From Watersipora subatra (taxonomy: Eukaryota > Bryozoa > Gymnolaemata > Cheilostomatida > Watersiporidae), in assembly GCF_963576615.1 (NCBI RefSeq), contig NC_088714.1, positions 41,758,072 to 41,822,071 of the forward strand: DNA of 64,000 nt, given 5' to 3'. Positions 1 to 13,100 of the stretch are shown one piece after another (the first letter of the stretch is position 1; each line of letters opens with the position of its first letter). Both the position numbers and the translations under genes were made by a program. The notes below the pieces were generated by a model. That model searched no databases. It was not told the DNA's origin and saw only the letters and a list, made by a program, of their open reading frames with translations.

Positions 1-1515
1 CATCCGAAGAACTGAGTGCGGTGATCTTGAGAGAGGGGAGGGGTAAATGCTAATAGCTTCTGCCTCGCATGAACTGACTGAAACTGAGTAAAACTATTCC
101 CTGCTGAACTGTGAAGCACTCGCCATCATACAAGGTATAAAGATATTTCAAAAATACTTATACGGCAGGAAATTCGTACTTCATTTAAACAATCAACCGC
201 TGTGGCCTATCGGTACTGCAGTTGCTAAGATTCTGAGATGAGAGTAATGCTAGATAACTACACTATTGAAATCCAACAATATCTTGCAACAAAGAATGTT
301 GCAAGTGTACTTTCCCAGTTGCCCTTGGCCACAAAGACCATTGAAATAATGATCAATTGGGCAGCAAAAGCCCAAAGAAGTCATCAAACCAGTTTATTCT
401 TTTCCGAGGACGGCTAATCAAATAAGATAATGCATCCAAAACAGAACTTGGCTTGCTAGAGTTTTGCGTTTTACGCATGCTAGATGTCCACAGCCAGCAC
501 TACGGACCAAAAATTTTATCAGAAACGAACGGAAATTTCATAGCACTGCATATAGGTTATCATGGCACTGCGAAGCTGAAATCTCTGGCTAGGTAACATC
601 TCTGGTGGCCACAACTAGACTGAGACATTGAGGGCATGGTAAAGTGTGAGCTTTTCCAATGTAATTAAGCCGTACTACCAAAGGTTAAGCACAATTCATG
701 GGCCTTGCCTGATAAACCCTCATCAAATGCGCATGTTGACTGCTAAATTTTGTGGTGACTACTATCTAGTAATGCAGACGCTCACTCCAAGTGGCTTGAA
801 GTAATCTGGATGTAACAAAGCACCACAGCAAGAACAAAAGAAGTGATGAACAGTGTTTGGTCACCATGGTATCTATGAGCAATGAGTGTCTGACAATAGT
901 AAAACATTTCCGAGCAAAGAATTAGAGAAATGACATCAAGAGTATTCTTTCAGCCCCTTATTATCCGACAGTGAACAGAAAACCAAAAGGTTTGTCAACA
1001 TTTTCAAACATTTTGGTTTTAGAAAAAGCACTTGACTAAGTTGTCTCAGAACCACTCTTGATCTTTTAGTGTTGGCAACAGAGTTCTCGCTAAAAACTAC
1101 AGGAATACAATGGTGGCTATTGGGTGCAGTCTCGCAGAGTTTATCTCTCATCACCTATAACATACAAAGTAAGCTACAGGATGAGTAGGTTAACTGGAAA
1201 AAACAGATTGACCAGCTAATGTCATGTGAATTCGATGATGCAGCTAGGAAGAATACTAATTTGGTAGGTCAGTACCAATCTACCGGTACCTTTTTTCTAT
1301 TGCAGGTGGTGACAGAAGAGGGAACAAAGAAGAAAATGTACTCGATGGAGAACAAAACAGGGTGCCCCAAGAACACCATGCACTGAGGTAGCTATACCTT
1401 GAGCAGTTGCTACTAGGGTCGGATGAGTTCGGATTGACAATAAGAAAGCGATGTGCCAGCGGCCGCACAAAGACCACAAAGAAATCAGAGACCTCCCCGA
1501 TTTGAACCACTATGA
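1..1515 (+). pseudogene. Decayed Ty3/gypsy pol relic (RNase H to integrase C-terminus)
   Basis: Stitched across frames, this stretch reads as the second half of a gypsy-type Pol polyprotein. An RNase H-like piece (LAIIQGIKIFQKYLYGRKF) lies at about 110-180. An integrase zinc-domain-like stretch (GYHGTAKLKSLAR, then WWPQLD and the CELFQCN cysteine pair) lies at about 555-665. The start of the integrase core (HVDC followed by ADAHSKWLEV) lies at about 730-805. A basic pol C-terminal tail (AAAQRPQRNQRPPRFEPL and a TGA at 1513-1515) closes it. Many stops and frameshifts break it, so it is not functional. It runs off the left edge. It is a different and much older family than the element at 8356-17890. 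Domain order and motifs are visible directly; the family assignment rests on known gypsy Pol structure. Confidence 0.8.
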
Positions 1516-4176
1516 CGTTTCAAAAGTTTGTATTGTTTTCGACTTGGCTAATTGTGTTTAATTTGGAAAAATGTTTCGTTTTAGAAAGCAGTTTTCCGTT
1601 TCTGTTCATACACAGCCACATACACATAGAACTTTCTGGCACTGCCGGTGGGAGGAGAAAGGACTCACAGACAACAATTGTTTTTCTGTATCTGCTTTGA
1701 AATAGGTCTAAGCAAAAGAGCAAAGCTGAACTGTCTGTTGGCTAGCAAACAATACTGATGAGTCTTGTCTATATTCTTTAATAACAACCGTGTTTTATAG
1801 AGCCTAACTGCCGAGTTTGCAACTGCTTTTATATTAATAATATCCCTCTCAAAAAATTATGTAATGATGGGGTGTAGAACTTTTTATTATAATGAACCTA
1901 GAATTATGAGAACAAGATGATTTTTAATCATTATAATATAAACGCACTTTAATTATTGCAAAAGGAGTGTGGCGACTTTGCAGACATTAAACCTTTTCAA
2001 CCTGAAATGGATTTTGGTTAGCAAGCTAAAGAAGGTTGTTCGATCTCTGACCCTCTGTTCGCAGAAATCGCCACGTCAAGCTTGCTACCAGTTTTTAACA
2101 TAAAAGCACTTTTTCGGAGTCCTGACAAGCAAAAATGGTCAAGGAAACACAACTATCCCGCTGATGCGAGGTGTTATCCCAATCCCTTAGAGAGAACAAG
2201 CCAAATTGATGCAATCTAAAAGATTGCAAACTTAGTCACTTACTGAGTGTGATGCTTGCTGATGCACTGTGACGCTGGTGCAATTTAGTAGATCGCCAAC
2301 CTAGTGGTTATTAAAGAAGCTTGCTGGTGCATGGTGAATGCTGGATAATGCAGACGATTGCTAGCTAAATAATACTTGTAAAAAATTCACAGAAGGCCGT
2401 AGTCTGTTTTGTATTGTGCACAAAAATGAATATAACTATGCATACATATTTATATTTTAGAGGGAGGGCTTAAGCAAGTTCAAAAGGGTAAAGTGGCTAG
2501 TTATGTAAGGGTTACAATGATTTATAGTTTAGCAGAAAACAAGCCCCGCCCTCAACACATGATCATATAATGGCTAGTCCTATTATACACGTCTAATGGT
2601 GAATACACACAAAGGGAATAACTACGTATATATATTGTATTGTTTATACCAGCCCATATCAAACCCAATCAAAAGATAAAAATCAGTCACTTTTAGTTCA
2701 TATGCCAACAGTGACTTTGATAAGATAAGCAGAGTGAATTATTACAAACATCGGCAAAAATGAAGTACATGTATCATCAATGCTACACATTTGCAACTGA
2801 CGATTTAAACTTACGATGTACAAATAGCATTTGGCGAATATTGGATGCATTAGGGTGCTAAAAGCCCATAAACTTTCAATAGTGTTTAGCAGATTACGAT
2901 GTAATGCAACCCGAGAGTGCAAAAATTATTCCTACCTAAAGCCAGTGGCTGTGAGTGCACTGGTTCGCACCAGCTCAGCGAGCCGGTAAAAATAATTCTC
3001 AAGCTTTTTATATGCGCGCTAATAGAGACACCTAAGAAGTATATGAAGTGTGCTCGCGAACGTAACACGGGTTTATAGATCTAGTGCGAACGAGTAGACC
3101 ATTTGAATGTACACGTCGATTGCCTGTACAGTATCTACATTTACCCGGTAATTTAATGGTGACTGTTTTCTTCGACGTTTTTGAACACCCAGGCCACAGC
3201 AAGGATTTTCGCTATGTTAAGGGTAATCATTCTGTTAAAGTGACAACCGGGATTGGGCAAACCTTCCAATTTGGCGAACATGTACTTAGAAATTGCAAAC
3301 TGGCCCAAACTGAGTTTTCAAAAGCTTGAACGCTGACAGTTCTTTAGCATGTTGCCGATTTAATAAGTTTTGATTTAGTCTTGCTACCATTTATGCGAAA
3401 AGTTCAACATTTTTGTTGATACATTTTGGAGTCATTTATGTCAGGATAGTGTACATGTTGCAAGTTTAGAATTTGCCGTCCTAATTGCAGCAGTATGCAA
3501 AGTTTGAGGGTATATTGAATATTGTGTTTACTTGTTTTTGTTGTTGAGCTTACACCGATAACAAGCATCAGAAATTTAAGAACTCAAATCACTCTCAATT
3601 CTGGTCTAACCACGTTGTTCCATTACTGATCTGACAGAAATTTTCTTCAGCAAAACTTCATTAATGGTAAATATAAACAATCTGTTACAGATGAACCTGA
3701 TCATCTGCAATAGACAAGCTATATGCAGTTGCATGTTAAAGGCTTATTTACTCTTCATTGGCAGCTTGTTTACTCCTCACTAGTATGCTTGTTTACTCTT
3801 CTTGGACAAACAGTTTTTGTCCTAACACACGATCAGTATCTTTAGTAATAAGATTACTCAACGTCTTTGCCGGAAGTTTCAATAACCAAGCCACACATCT
3901 GGTGAACACATTTATTGAATTATGTAGGCCTAAGTATGGTTATGACTATGTTGATCTACACTGAAGGAATGAACATATTCTTATTAACTTAAAATACTTC
4001 AGATCTCTTGTCTTTTGCTTTTATACATTTTTTGAGAATGAAAAATTGACTTGCAGGTAGAACACAAGTACACATGCTGTGGAGTGATTCACCGTAACTA
4101 GCTGCGCAGTCACAAGCTCAAGGGGATTTATATGTGGAGGCGACTTTTTACAACTGCATCGCATTCACGCTCTAGT
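1516..4176. other. Region upstream of DPH6, no gene recognised
   Basis: I see no convincing coding exon here. The first few hundred bases after the gypsy relic may be the remains of its 3' end (a purine-rich stretch lies near 1650-1665), but no matching LTR pair is visible. The rest is AT-rich sequence with only short ORFs that lack recognisable motifs. The DPH6 promoter and 5' UTR should lie in the last part. No clear TATA or initiator could be assigned. Confidence 0.5.
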
Positions 4177-4199
4177 ATGAGGGTGGTCGGCCTGATCAG
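4177..4199 (+). CDS. DPH6: DPH6 exon 1 (8-residue start)
   Basis: The exon has an ATG and encodes MRVVGLI plus the first two bases of a serine codon, then a donor gtaaat. Joined to exon 2 it gives MRVVGLISGGKDSC, which matches the family start (human MRVAALISGGKDSC) and the conserved intron position just before the glycines of the PP-loop. It is far too short to be found as an ORF and is separated from exon 2 by 16 kb of repeats and a retrotransposon. Confidence 0.88.
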
Positions 4200-7100
4200 G
4201 TAAATAAGTTTTTTGCTACATTTTTTGACTGTGCTTAGCTAAACGTATGATATATAAATATGATATACAATATATTAGAGGAATGTATATACATGTATGT
4301 AATGAAGTGGTTATTCTGGTTTTAAGAATGTGGCTGAGTTTATACAAATAGCAACCTCTGTTTAATGTTCTCTAGCAATGTATAGCAAATTGTTTCTGTG
4401 TAAGATGAAATTGGAGATAGCCGCAAAATCAACCTGAGTTGTTATAACTTTTGCCATTACTAGGGGCTCTACCCACAACCTACTAGCTTCAAATACTAGT
4501 TTTCAACACTTGCGGGTGTCACTCACCGACCTGCAGATGTCACTCACCCACCTGCAGGTGTCACTCACCCACCTACAGGTGTCACTCTCCCACCTGAAAG
4601 TGTCACTCACTCACCTGCAGATATCACTCACTCACCTGCAGGTATCACTCACTCACCTGCAGGTGTCACTCACCTGCAGGTGTCACTCACCCTACTGCAC
4701 CTATTCTGAAGAGCAATTGCTAAAAAAAATGTAAAGTTCGTAGCACATATATATTCTCTTAAAATTTAAGGTGCAGATTCTCAGTTTGCCATATTGGGCT
4801 CAGAAATATTGTGTAAATGGTTGAAAAGCTGTGTTACTTCGGAAATAGGTTTTCAAAAGGTGCATAGAATGCTGAGCAGTAATAACAATCCTGGTATGGA
4901 GCATCCATTCTAAGCGTCCATTCTAAGTGCCCATTCTGAAGATTCTAAGCTCTCATTCTCAACTGATAAAATATGACTGTATAATAGAAAAAGTTATCCA
5001 CTCTTGTCCTGATGCTTGTTAAATGAACGAGAAGACAATTCTTTATTTGGTATTTCTACTGATGGGTCATGAAATATTCATTACTTACCCAACTGTGAGG
5101 AAAGTTTGTTTAGAAAGCTTATTTGTGTGTTTCATGAATTTACCAATAGTCCCTCACATATCTAATACATACTGACACATAATTTACTCATCTAAAATTC
5201 AACAGCGTTTTTTTATTAGTAGACTGTTTGAAGTATTTTGTAACACTCAGTTAAATGATAATACGATATTCACCAGTAGAAACTGCTAGAAAGCATATCA
5301 GGCTCAAACTCTTTGTCTCATGCTGCCTGCAACTGATAGGAAATGTTGCCTTGCCATGCACTCTGAACTTGATTACTATTTTCATAAATAATTGACTTCA
5401 GACTAACAGGTAAAAGAAGCGCCGATGGGCTTGCTATAGCAGATATTTTTTGTTATACAGTAATTAACATTTGTCTAAAATAAACGCAAATGTTTTAGCA
5501 CTGTAGAAGTTTGGCTACAATTCTTGAGTGTTTTAACCCAGAGATTATTGCAAACAATCCATTGTCAACACTACTCCGTCTTAATATGCAGCACAACCCA
5601 TTATAACATACTAGCATGCTTGGCAGTATTGTGCACCTTGAGAGATCGGCATGAGTAATAAGTTTGTGCACAATTGACTCTTTTTGCGCTTAGCATATGA
5701 GCAAAAGAGCTAAAGCTAGTGTTTATGCATGCAGCAGTTAGACGTCCGAGTGGTGTAGTGGTAGTGTGTCTGCTTTTTGATTTGATGATATGGGATTGAT
5801 TCCCGTGCCTGATAAATCTTTTTTTTAACGCTCTTAGAGTGGCAGACACTGTTCTTATTATAGTACTAGATGAATGCCTAGTAGAATCATTACCTAATGA
5901 ATTTGAGTAATTTAACTGGAAAGTTAGATCTTTACTAAAATCTTAACTAAAACAACTAACTACTTGCGTTTGGGCCAGCTTAACAATCGTTACTCGTAAT
6001 GGTAAACAGTGCTAGTTATTAACCCCAAGCAAGCGCATTACGCATGAGTATCTTAACCAATCTAATGACTATTTGCCCAATAAATCTATTGTATTCTGTG
6101 TAGCTTAATGGTTAAGTTTGCCATTTCTAGATCTTGATGTCCCAAGATCAAATCTAGTGCCATGCAGTTTTTTCAATTCTAGATTTGAATTGCTATAACT
6201 GGACAAAGGGTATAACAAATAGACAAACACTGAAGTTTATATATATATATATATGTTATATATATATATATATATGCTATATATATATAGCATGTATATA
6301 TATAGCATGTATATATAGCATGTATATATATAGCATGTATATATATAGCATGTATATATATCATGTATATATATCATGTATATATATATCATGTATATAT
6401 ATCATGTATATATATATCATGTATATATATATCATGTATATACATGCTATATATATATATATGCTATATATATATAGCATGTATATATATAGCATGTATA
6501 TATAGCATGTATATATATAGCATGTATATATATAGCATGTATATATATAGCATGTATATATATCATGTATATATATCATGTATATATATATCATGTATAT
6601 ATATATCATGTATATATATATCATGTATATATATCATGTATATATATATCATGTATATATATATCATGTATATATATATCATGTATATATATATCATGTA
6701 TATATATATCATGTATATATATATCATGTATATATATCATGTATATATATATCATGTATATATATATCATGTATATATATATCATGTATATATATATATC
6801 ATGTATATATATATATCATGTATATATATATATCATGTATATATATATATCATGTATATATATATATCATGTATATATATATCATGTATATATATATCAT
6901 GTATATATATATATCATGTATATATATATATCATGTATATATATATCATGTATATATATATCATGTATATATATATCATGTATATATATATCATGTATAT
7001 ATATATCATGTATATATATATCATGTATATATATATCATGTATATATATATCATGTATATATATATCATGTATATATAAACATATCATGTATATATAAAC

Positions 7101-10100
7101 ATATCATGTATATATATATCATGTATATATATATATCATGTATATATATATATCATGTATATATATATCATGTAGATATATATATCATGTAGATATATAT
7201 ATCATGTAGATATATATATCATGTAGATATATATATCATATATATATATATCATGTATATATATATCATGTATATATATATATCATGTATATATATATAT
7301 ATATCATGTATATATATATCATGTATATATATATCATGTATATATATATCATGTATATATATATCATGTATATATATATCATGTATATATATATCATGTA
7401 TATATATATCATGTATATATATCATGTATATATATATCATGTATATATATATCATGTATATATAAACATATCATGTATATATATATCATGTATATCTATA
7501 TCATGTATATATATATCATGTATATATATATATATATCATGTATATATATATATCATGTATATATATATATATATCATGTATATATATATCATGTAGATA
7601 TATATATCATGTAGATATATATATCATGTAGATATATATATCATGTAGATATATATATCATGTAGATATATATATCATATATATATATATCATGTATATA
7701 TATATCATGTATATATATATCATGTATATATATATATCATGTATATATATATATCATGTATATATATATCATGTATATATAAAAATATCATGTATATATA
7801 TATATATCATGCATATATATATATCATGTATATATATATCATGTATATATATATCATGTAGATATATATATCATGTAGATATATATATCATGTAGATATA
7901 TATCATATATATATATATCATGTATATATATATCATGTATATATATATCATGTATATATATATCATGTATATATATATCATGTATATATATATCATGTAT
8001 ATATTTAGCATGCGTATATATAGCATGCGTATATATAGCATGCGTATATATAGCATGCGTATATATAGCATGCGTATATATAGCATGCGTATATATAGCA
8101 TGCGTATATACAGCATGCGTATATATAGCATGCGTATATATAGCATGCGTATATATAGCATGCGTATATATAGCATGCGTATATATAGCATGCGTATATA
8201 TATATATATAGCATGCGTATATATATAGCATGCATATATATATATAGCATGCGTATATATATATAGCATGCGTATATATATAGCATGTATAGCATATATA
8301 TATAGCATGTATAACGTGTATATATATAGCATGTATAGCGTATATATATATATAGTGTGGAGGACCGGGACATACATGTATATCAATTACTGCACTTATA
8401 TATATATCCTCACTAGCACTTGCCCGAACCTCCCGAACTTCCTCTATGTTATGTAATCGCATTCTTGAACTGCCTTTTTATTATATAATCATATTCCTGA
8501 ACTGCCTTTTTGTTATATAATCATACGTTTATCCTGTACTAATCTTATTATATCTTGTACATCCTTTGTGCTATAAATAGATTGATGGGCGGAGCTAGAC
8601 CATAGGCGCTGGCTATATAAGCCAGCGCAGTAAGTAGGCAAGGTGTGCTTGATACCACTCATACTTGTGAACACTTGTGTTGAAGCTATCATTAATAAAA
8701 CTATTACATACTCGTACGAACTGATTCTATTGACGCCTGCCTGGTTGGCTCACCGATTGCACAAGCAGGCTCATTGTAACCATCAGACGGAACTGCCAGG
8801 GTGACTCTAGAAGGCTAGGAGGCGATCCACGGCTTTTGTCTAGACTCGATCGGGTGTGCCATGGCACAAGAGATCCAGTCCTAAGACCAGCCACTAGTGG
8901 ATCCGGACTAGCCTGAGATAGAGATCCAGAAGGCAGGCCGGGGGTTTGGTTTCGGAGCAGGCCTGACTACTAGGTTCTTGTCTTGGACTGACTTGACCGC
9001 CACAGGCAAGTCAATCAGGCTTCGGACAAAGCAGGCCAGTAGCTCAGGTTGCGTTTCCCTTGTTAGGAAGTAAAGCTGACTCAGCTACCGGGGTCAGATC
9101 CTTTACACTGGTGGCAGCAGTGGGATATGCTGAACCCACAACAGGACAACTAACGGGGACTAAAGACGACGCAGGTATGGCCAGACGGACTCGCAGCGCA
9201 GAACGACCGGAAGCTCTCCGAACGGAGGGACTAGGAGGTCTAGAGCGACTGACAGGCGTCTTGGAAAGACTGCTCACCAACCAGAGAACACAGAGACCCC
9301 CTGCACCCAGAGAAACATTCAGAGCCCCAGAATATGACGGGAATAGCGATGTAGAGGCCTTCATCAGACAGTTCAACGACGTAGCCGTTGCAAATGACTG
9401 GGGGCCAGGGTCCGCGCTGCTACACATCCGAGAGAGACTGCGAGGGCAGGCTAAGGACTGTGGACACAGGCAGACCATACACGCCGTATTTAACAACCTC
9501 CGGGCCAGGTTTGGACTGACGCCCAAAGAAGCCAGAGCCAAACTGCAGGGCCTGAAGAAGGACCAGCACGCCACACTATTCGAGCATGCCACCCAAATAG
9601 AGAAGCTGACCGACATCGCATTCGGGGAAATGTCGGATTGCCTGAAAGAAGAGATGGCCGTGGACACTTTCTGTGGTTCGCTGGGTAATGTTTATTTACA
9701 GAGACATCTGCTAGCGGTGCCTACCCCTACGTTAGAGGCAGCCATGAGAGCAGGGAACGAGTATTTGCAGGTTCAACCTAGTATAGCGTCTCACCAAGCC
9801 CAACCCTTCAGGTCGGACGCCCGGGCAGTCCAACCGGATGAGACAGGGCAGGGCGAAGGAGAACGGGCCTTCGAAGAGCCGGCTGTGGTGGCCAGGACCA
9901 CACCGAATACCCTCGAACTGTTGTTGACCTCGGTAACAGACCTAGCCAAAGAAGTGGCCAAGTTAAAGTTGTACATCCATCGGCCGCAGCCTATTCCAGA
10001 AAGCGGGGCCAAGAAAAAGGAAATGGCTAGATGCTGGGGGTGGAACCAGGAAGGCCACCGGAGAAGAAGTTGTCCGCGGAGGCAAGCAAATCAGGGGACG

Positions 10101-13100
10101 CCCTACAGGCAGGACCAGGGAAACGCCTACGGCCCGCAGCAGTAGGTCTACCTGCTGGCTGCAATAGGGCACCCGGACACGAAAAACGCAGACAACTTAG
10201 AAAAACATGTCGAAGAGAATCTGGAGTTGACCCGGAAGGTTGGCAGCATCCGGCTAGAACGGCTGCACCGGCCCAGAGGCCCCCAGCAGAGGCGATTCCC
10301 GTCTACAATCCATACCAAAGTCTATGGGATCTGGACGAGAGGGAGGAGGAATGCGAGGCGAGCCCCCGGGACTCGCCACAGGCGGCCAAACAGGCGCAGC
10401 GGCAGTACCTCCACCAGATCCAGAGACAGGGCGAGAGACGAAGAGTTTATGGACGTACCGGAGAACCAGAGAGGCCACCCGAAGGCCGGGAAAGGCCAGG
10501 GCGGAAGGGAGGTCCGACTAGGGCCGAGCACCCCGAGAGATCTGGACAGCAAGGGTCGGGACAGAGAGCGGATTCAGTGGTAACTGAAGCTCTCGAGAGA
10601 CCAACGCTATACAGATCGGGAAGGGGGGAGCACGCGGCCCGGATGGAACCCCGCTTTAAACCTAGACAGGTTAGGTCGGAGAGAGATGGCCCCACCGGCG
10701 CTGATCCGTTCAAGAGATCCGTATCACCCGGATCGGGATGGAACGAGGATCCAGCAATGGCGGAGCATCTCCAGAGACCAGAGTACCACGGACCCAGAAG
10801 TGAAGGGGGCTGGAACAAAGCCGAACCCCCCAGGGGACCTGTACCCAAAGAAGGAAGGGGGCCGACCCGAGGCGACCATCTCCGAGAATGAAACCCAGGT
10901 CAACCCATGAGTCCGGTGTCGGGTCCGACAGGCCGGTACGGGGAGAGCACAAGGCCAGCTACTCCCGAGGAAAGCCTGGAGGACCAGCTCGAAAAAAGTC
11001 CACCACCGGACAGGCCTAGGGGATGCCCGAGGAGGAGAAAATCGGAAGATGCGCGATACCGCCGCGGCGGAGGAAGGGTTGCCAAGGATTGGGGCCTTGG
11101 AAAAACCCCATAAGTCAAGCTACTTCCTACCTGGAAAGGTAGAGAGGCAAGACTTACTGTTTCTCATAGACACCGGCTGCAACACTAACCTGCTCTCCAA
11201 AAAGGTGTTCGATAGAATGCTAGAGCGGGTGAAGGTGCAGCTGGAAGAGAATGACCGGTACGGGCTCATGGCAGATGGTAGCAAGCTCCAGTTTTATGGA
11301 CTGATAAGGCTAGCCGGGAGGATCAGGGACGTACCTATCGAAGAGAACTTCCTTGTAAGCCAGATCAGCGAAGATGCTATTCTGGGCATGCCTTTCCTGA
11401 TCTCCCACAAGTGTCAAATTGAATTTGGCCGACCAGTCATTTCCTTAGGGGATAGGCAACTTACTTGTACCGACAAGTACGGGAGGATAATGGTGTCCAG
11501 CGTTCACGCCTGGAAGAAGGTTACTATCCCTCCCTTGTCGGAAGTAAGAGTGGCAGGGAAGATTTCCGCCAAAAACTATGTTCCGGTGGGCCTGATAGAG
11601 AACTCTGATCCGCACATACCCATAGCCTGTAGCCTGAACCGACCTGGAGAGAGGGGTGATGTCACCATACGATGCCTGAACCCCGGACATCAACCTATAG
11701 AGTTGGGCGCCGGGCACGTTATTGGCTCATACACGGCTGTTGAGGAAGAGGACATACAGATGGATCTCTGGTCCGAGCCGGAACGCGGGAGCCTCGACGA
11801 ATCAGGAGTTGGGTGTGCCGCTATCCGGACGGGGGAAGCCGTCCCGGGTCACCTGGTTGAGTTGTATCGGCAGGCCCTTCCAGGATGCCGGCATGAAGGA
11901 GAGAGGCAGAGCTTGGCCTATCTTCTGACCAGGTACCAGGACGTGTTCAGCAAGTATGATGGCGACGTAGGAAGGACCGACCTGATAGCACACAGCATAC
12001 CTCTGATGGAAGGTGCCAGGCCGGTCAGACAACCCCCCCACCAGTTGGGACCCCTCAAAGAGGCAGAAGCGGATAAGCAAGTACAGGAACTGCTGGAATA
12101 GGGTTTGATCGAGCCTGCCAATGGAGCATGGAGTTCTCCGGTTGTCATGGTGAGAAAGAAGGATGGCGGGTGGAGATTTTGTATTGACTATCGACAACTG
12201 AATGCCGTCACCCAATAGGATGCGTACCCCATTCCAAGGATCGACGAGAGCCTGGACGCCCTGGCGGGAAGTCGATTCTTCAGCACGTTGGATCTGACCA
12301 GTGGGTACTGGCAAGTACCGTTAGATCCAGACGCCCGAGAAAAATCCGCCTTTGCCACGAGAAGCGGGTTGTGGAAGTGGAAGTGGAAGGTACTGCCCTT
12401 CGGATTGACGTCGGCCCCTGCCACCTTCCAAAGACTGATGGAGTCTGTACTCCACGGGCTCCATTGGAAAACCCTCTTGTTATACTTAGACGACATCATT
12501 GTCATAGCTCCGGACTTCGAGACCCACTTGGCCCGTTTGGGAGAAGTCTTCCAGAGACTCGCCGCCAATCAGCTAAAACTGAAGCCCTCTAAATGCTGGC
12601 TCCTCCAGAAGAAAGTGAGGTATCTTGGCCATGTGGTGAGCCCGGAAGGAGTGTCCACGGACCCAGAAAAGGTAAAAGCAGTTGCCGAATGGCAAATTCC
12701 TCGAAACATAAAGGAACTGCAGGCCTTCCTGGGGACCACAGGGTACTACCGGCAATACCTGAGAGATTATGCCACTAATGCCAAACCACTCACAATCTTG
12801 ACCAGCAAAGGGAAGCCATGGAAGTGGGGAGAAGAAGAACAGCAGGCATTCGAGACCCTCCGACGAGGCCTGATCTCGGCACCCGTGTTGGGATATCCCA
12901 ACCCAAAGAGTAAATATACTCTGGACACCGATGCCAGTAATGTGGGAGTGGGGCCGTCCTGTCTCAGAACCAAGGAGGTAGGGAGACCGTGGTGGCTTAC
13001 TACAGCAAGACTCTCAGCCCAGCAGAACAAAACTACTGTGTGACGCGCCAGGAGCTCCTGGCAGTAGTAAAGGCCGTCAAACACTTCCGGCCCTACCTGT

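Larger units (their letters stand above)
8356..9107 (+). repeat. 5' LTR
   Basis: It matches 17139-17890 at the same length. It contains TATA-type motifs (ctataaatag at 8571-8580 and ctatataag within 8606-8628), a polyadenylation signal AATAAA at 8694-8699, and ends with TTTACA at 9107. Its order fits U3, R and U5. Confidence 0.95.

Noticed and set aside
3084..3329. 81-codon open frame upstream of DPH6
   Set aside because: No recognisable motif, splice context or repeats of it; length is within chance expectation.
5745..5815. tRNA genes (also near 6100, 18600, 35815, 36805, 39150, 46100, 46640, 55500)
   Set aside because: They have A- and B-box-like motifs but imperfect acceptor stems and shared SINE bodies; tRNA-derived SINE heads fit better.
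6179..8462. Long frames of Y, I, M, C, H residues on both strands
   Set aside because: Translation of the TA/CATG satellite; not coding.
10254..10952. Minus-strand frames opposite the retrotransposon linker and gag
   Set aside because: Shadow frames of GC-rich, stop-poor sequence; no motifs.
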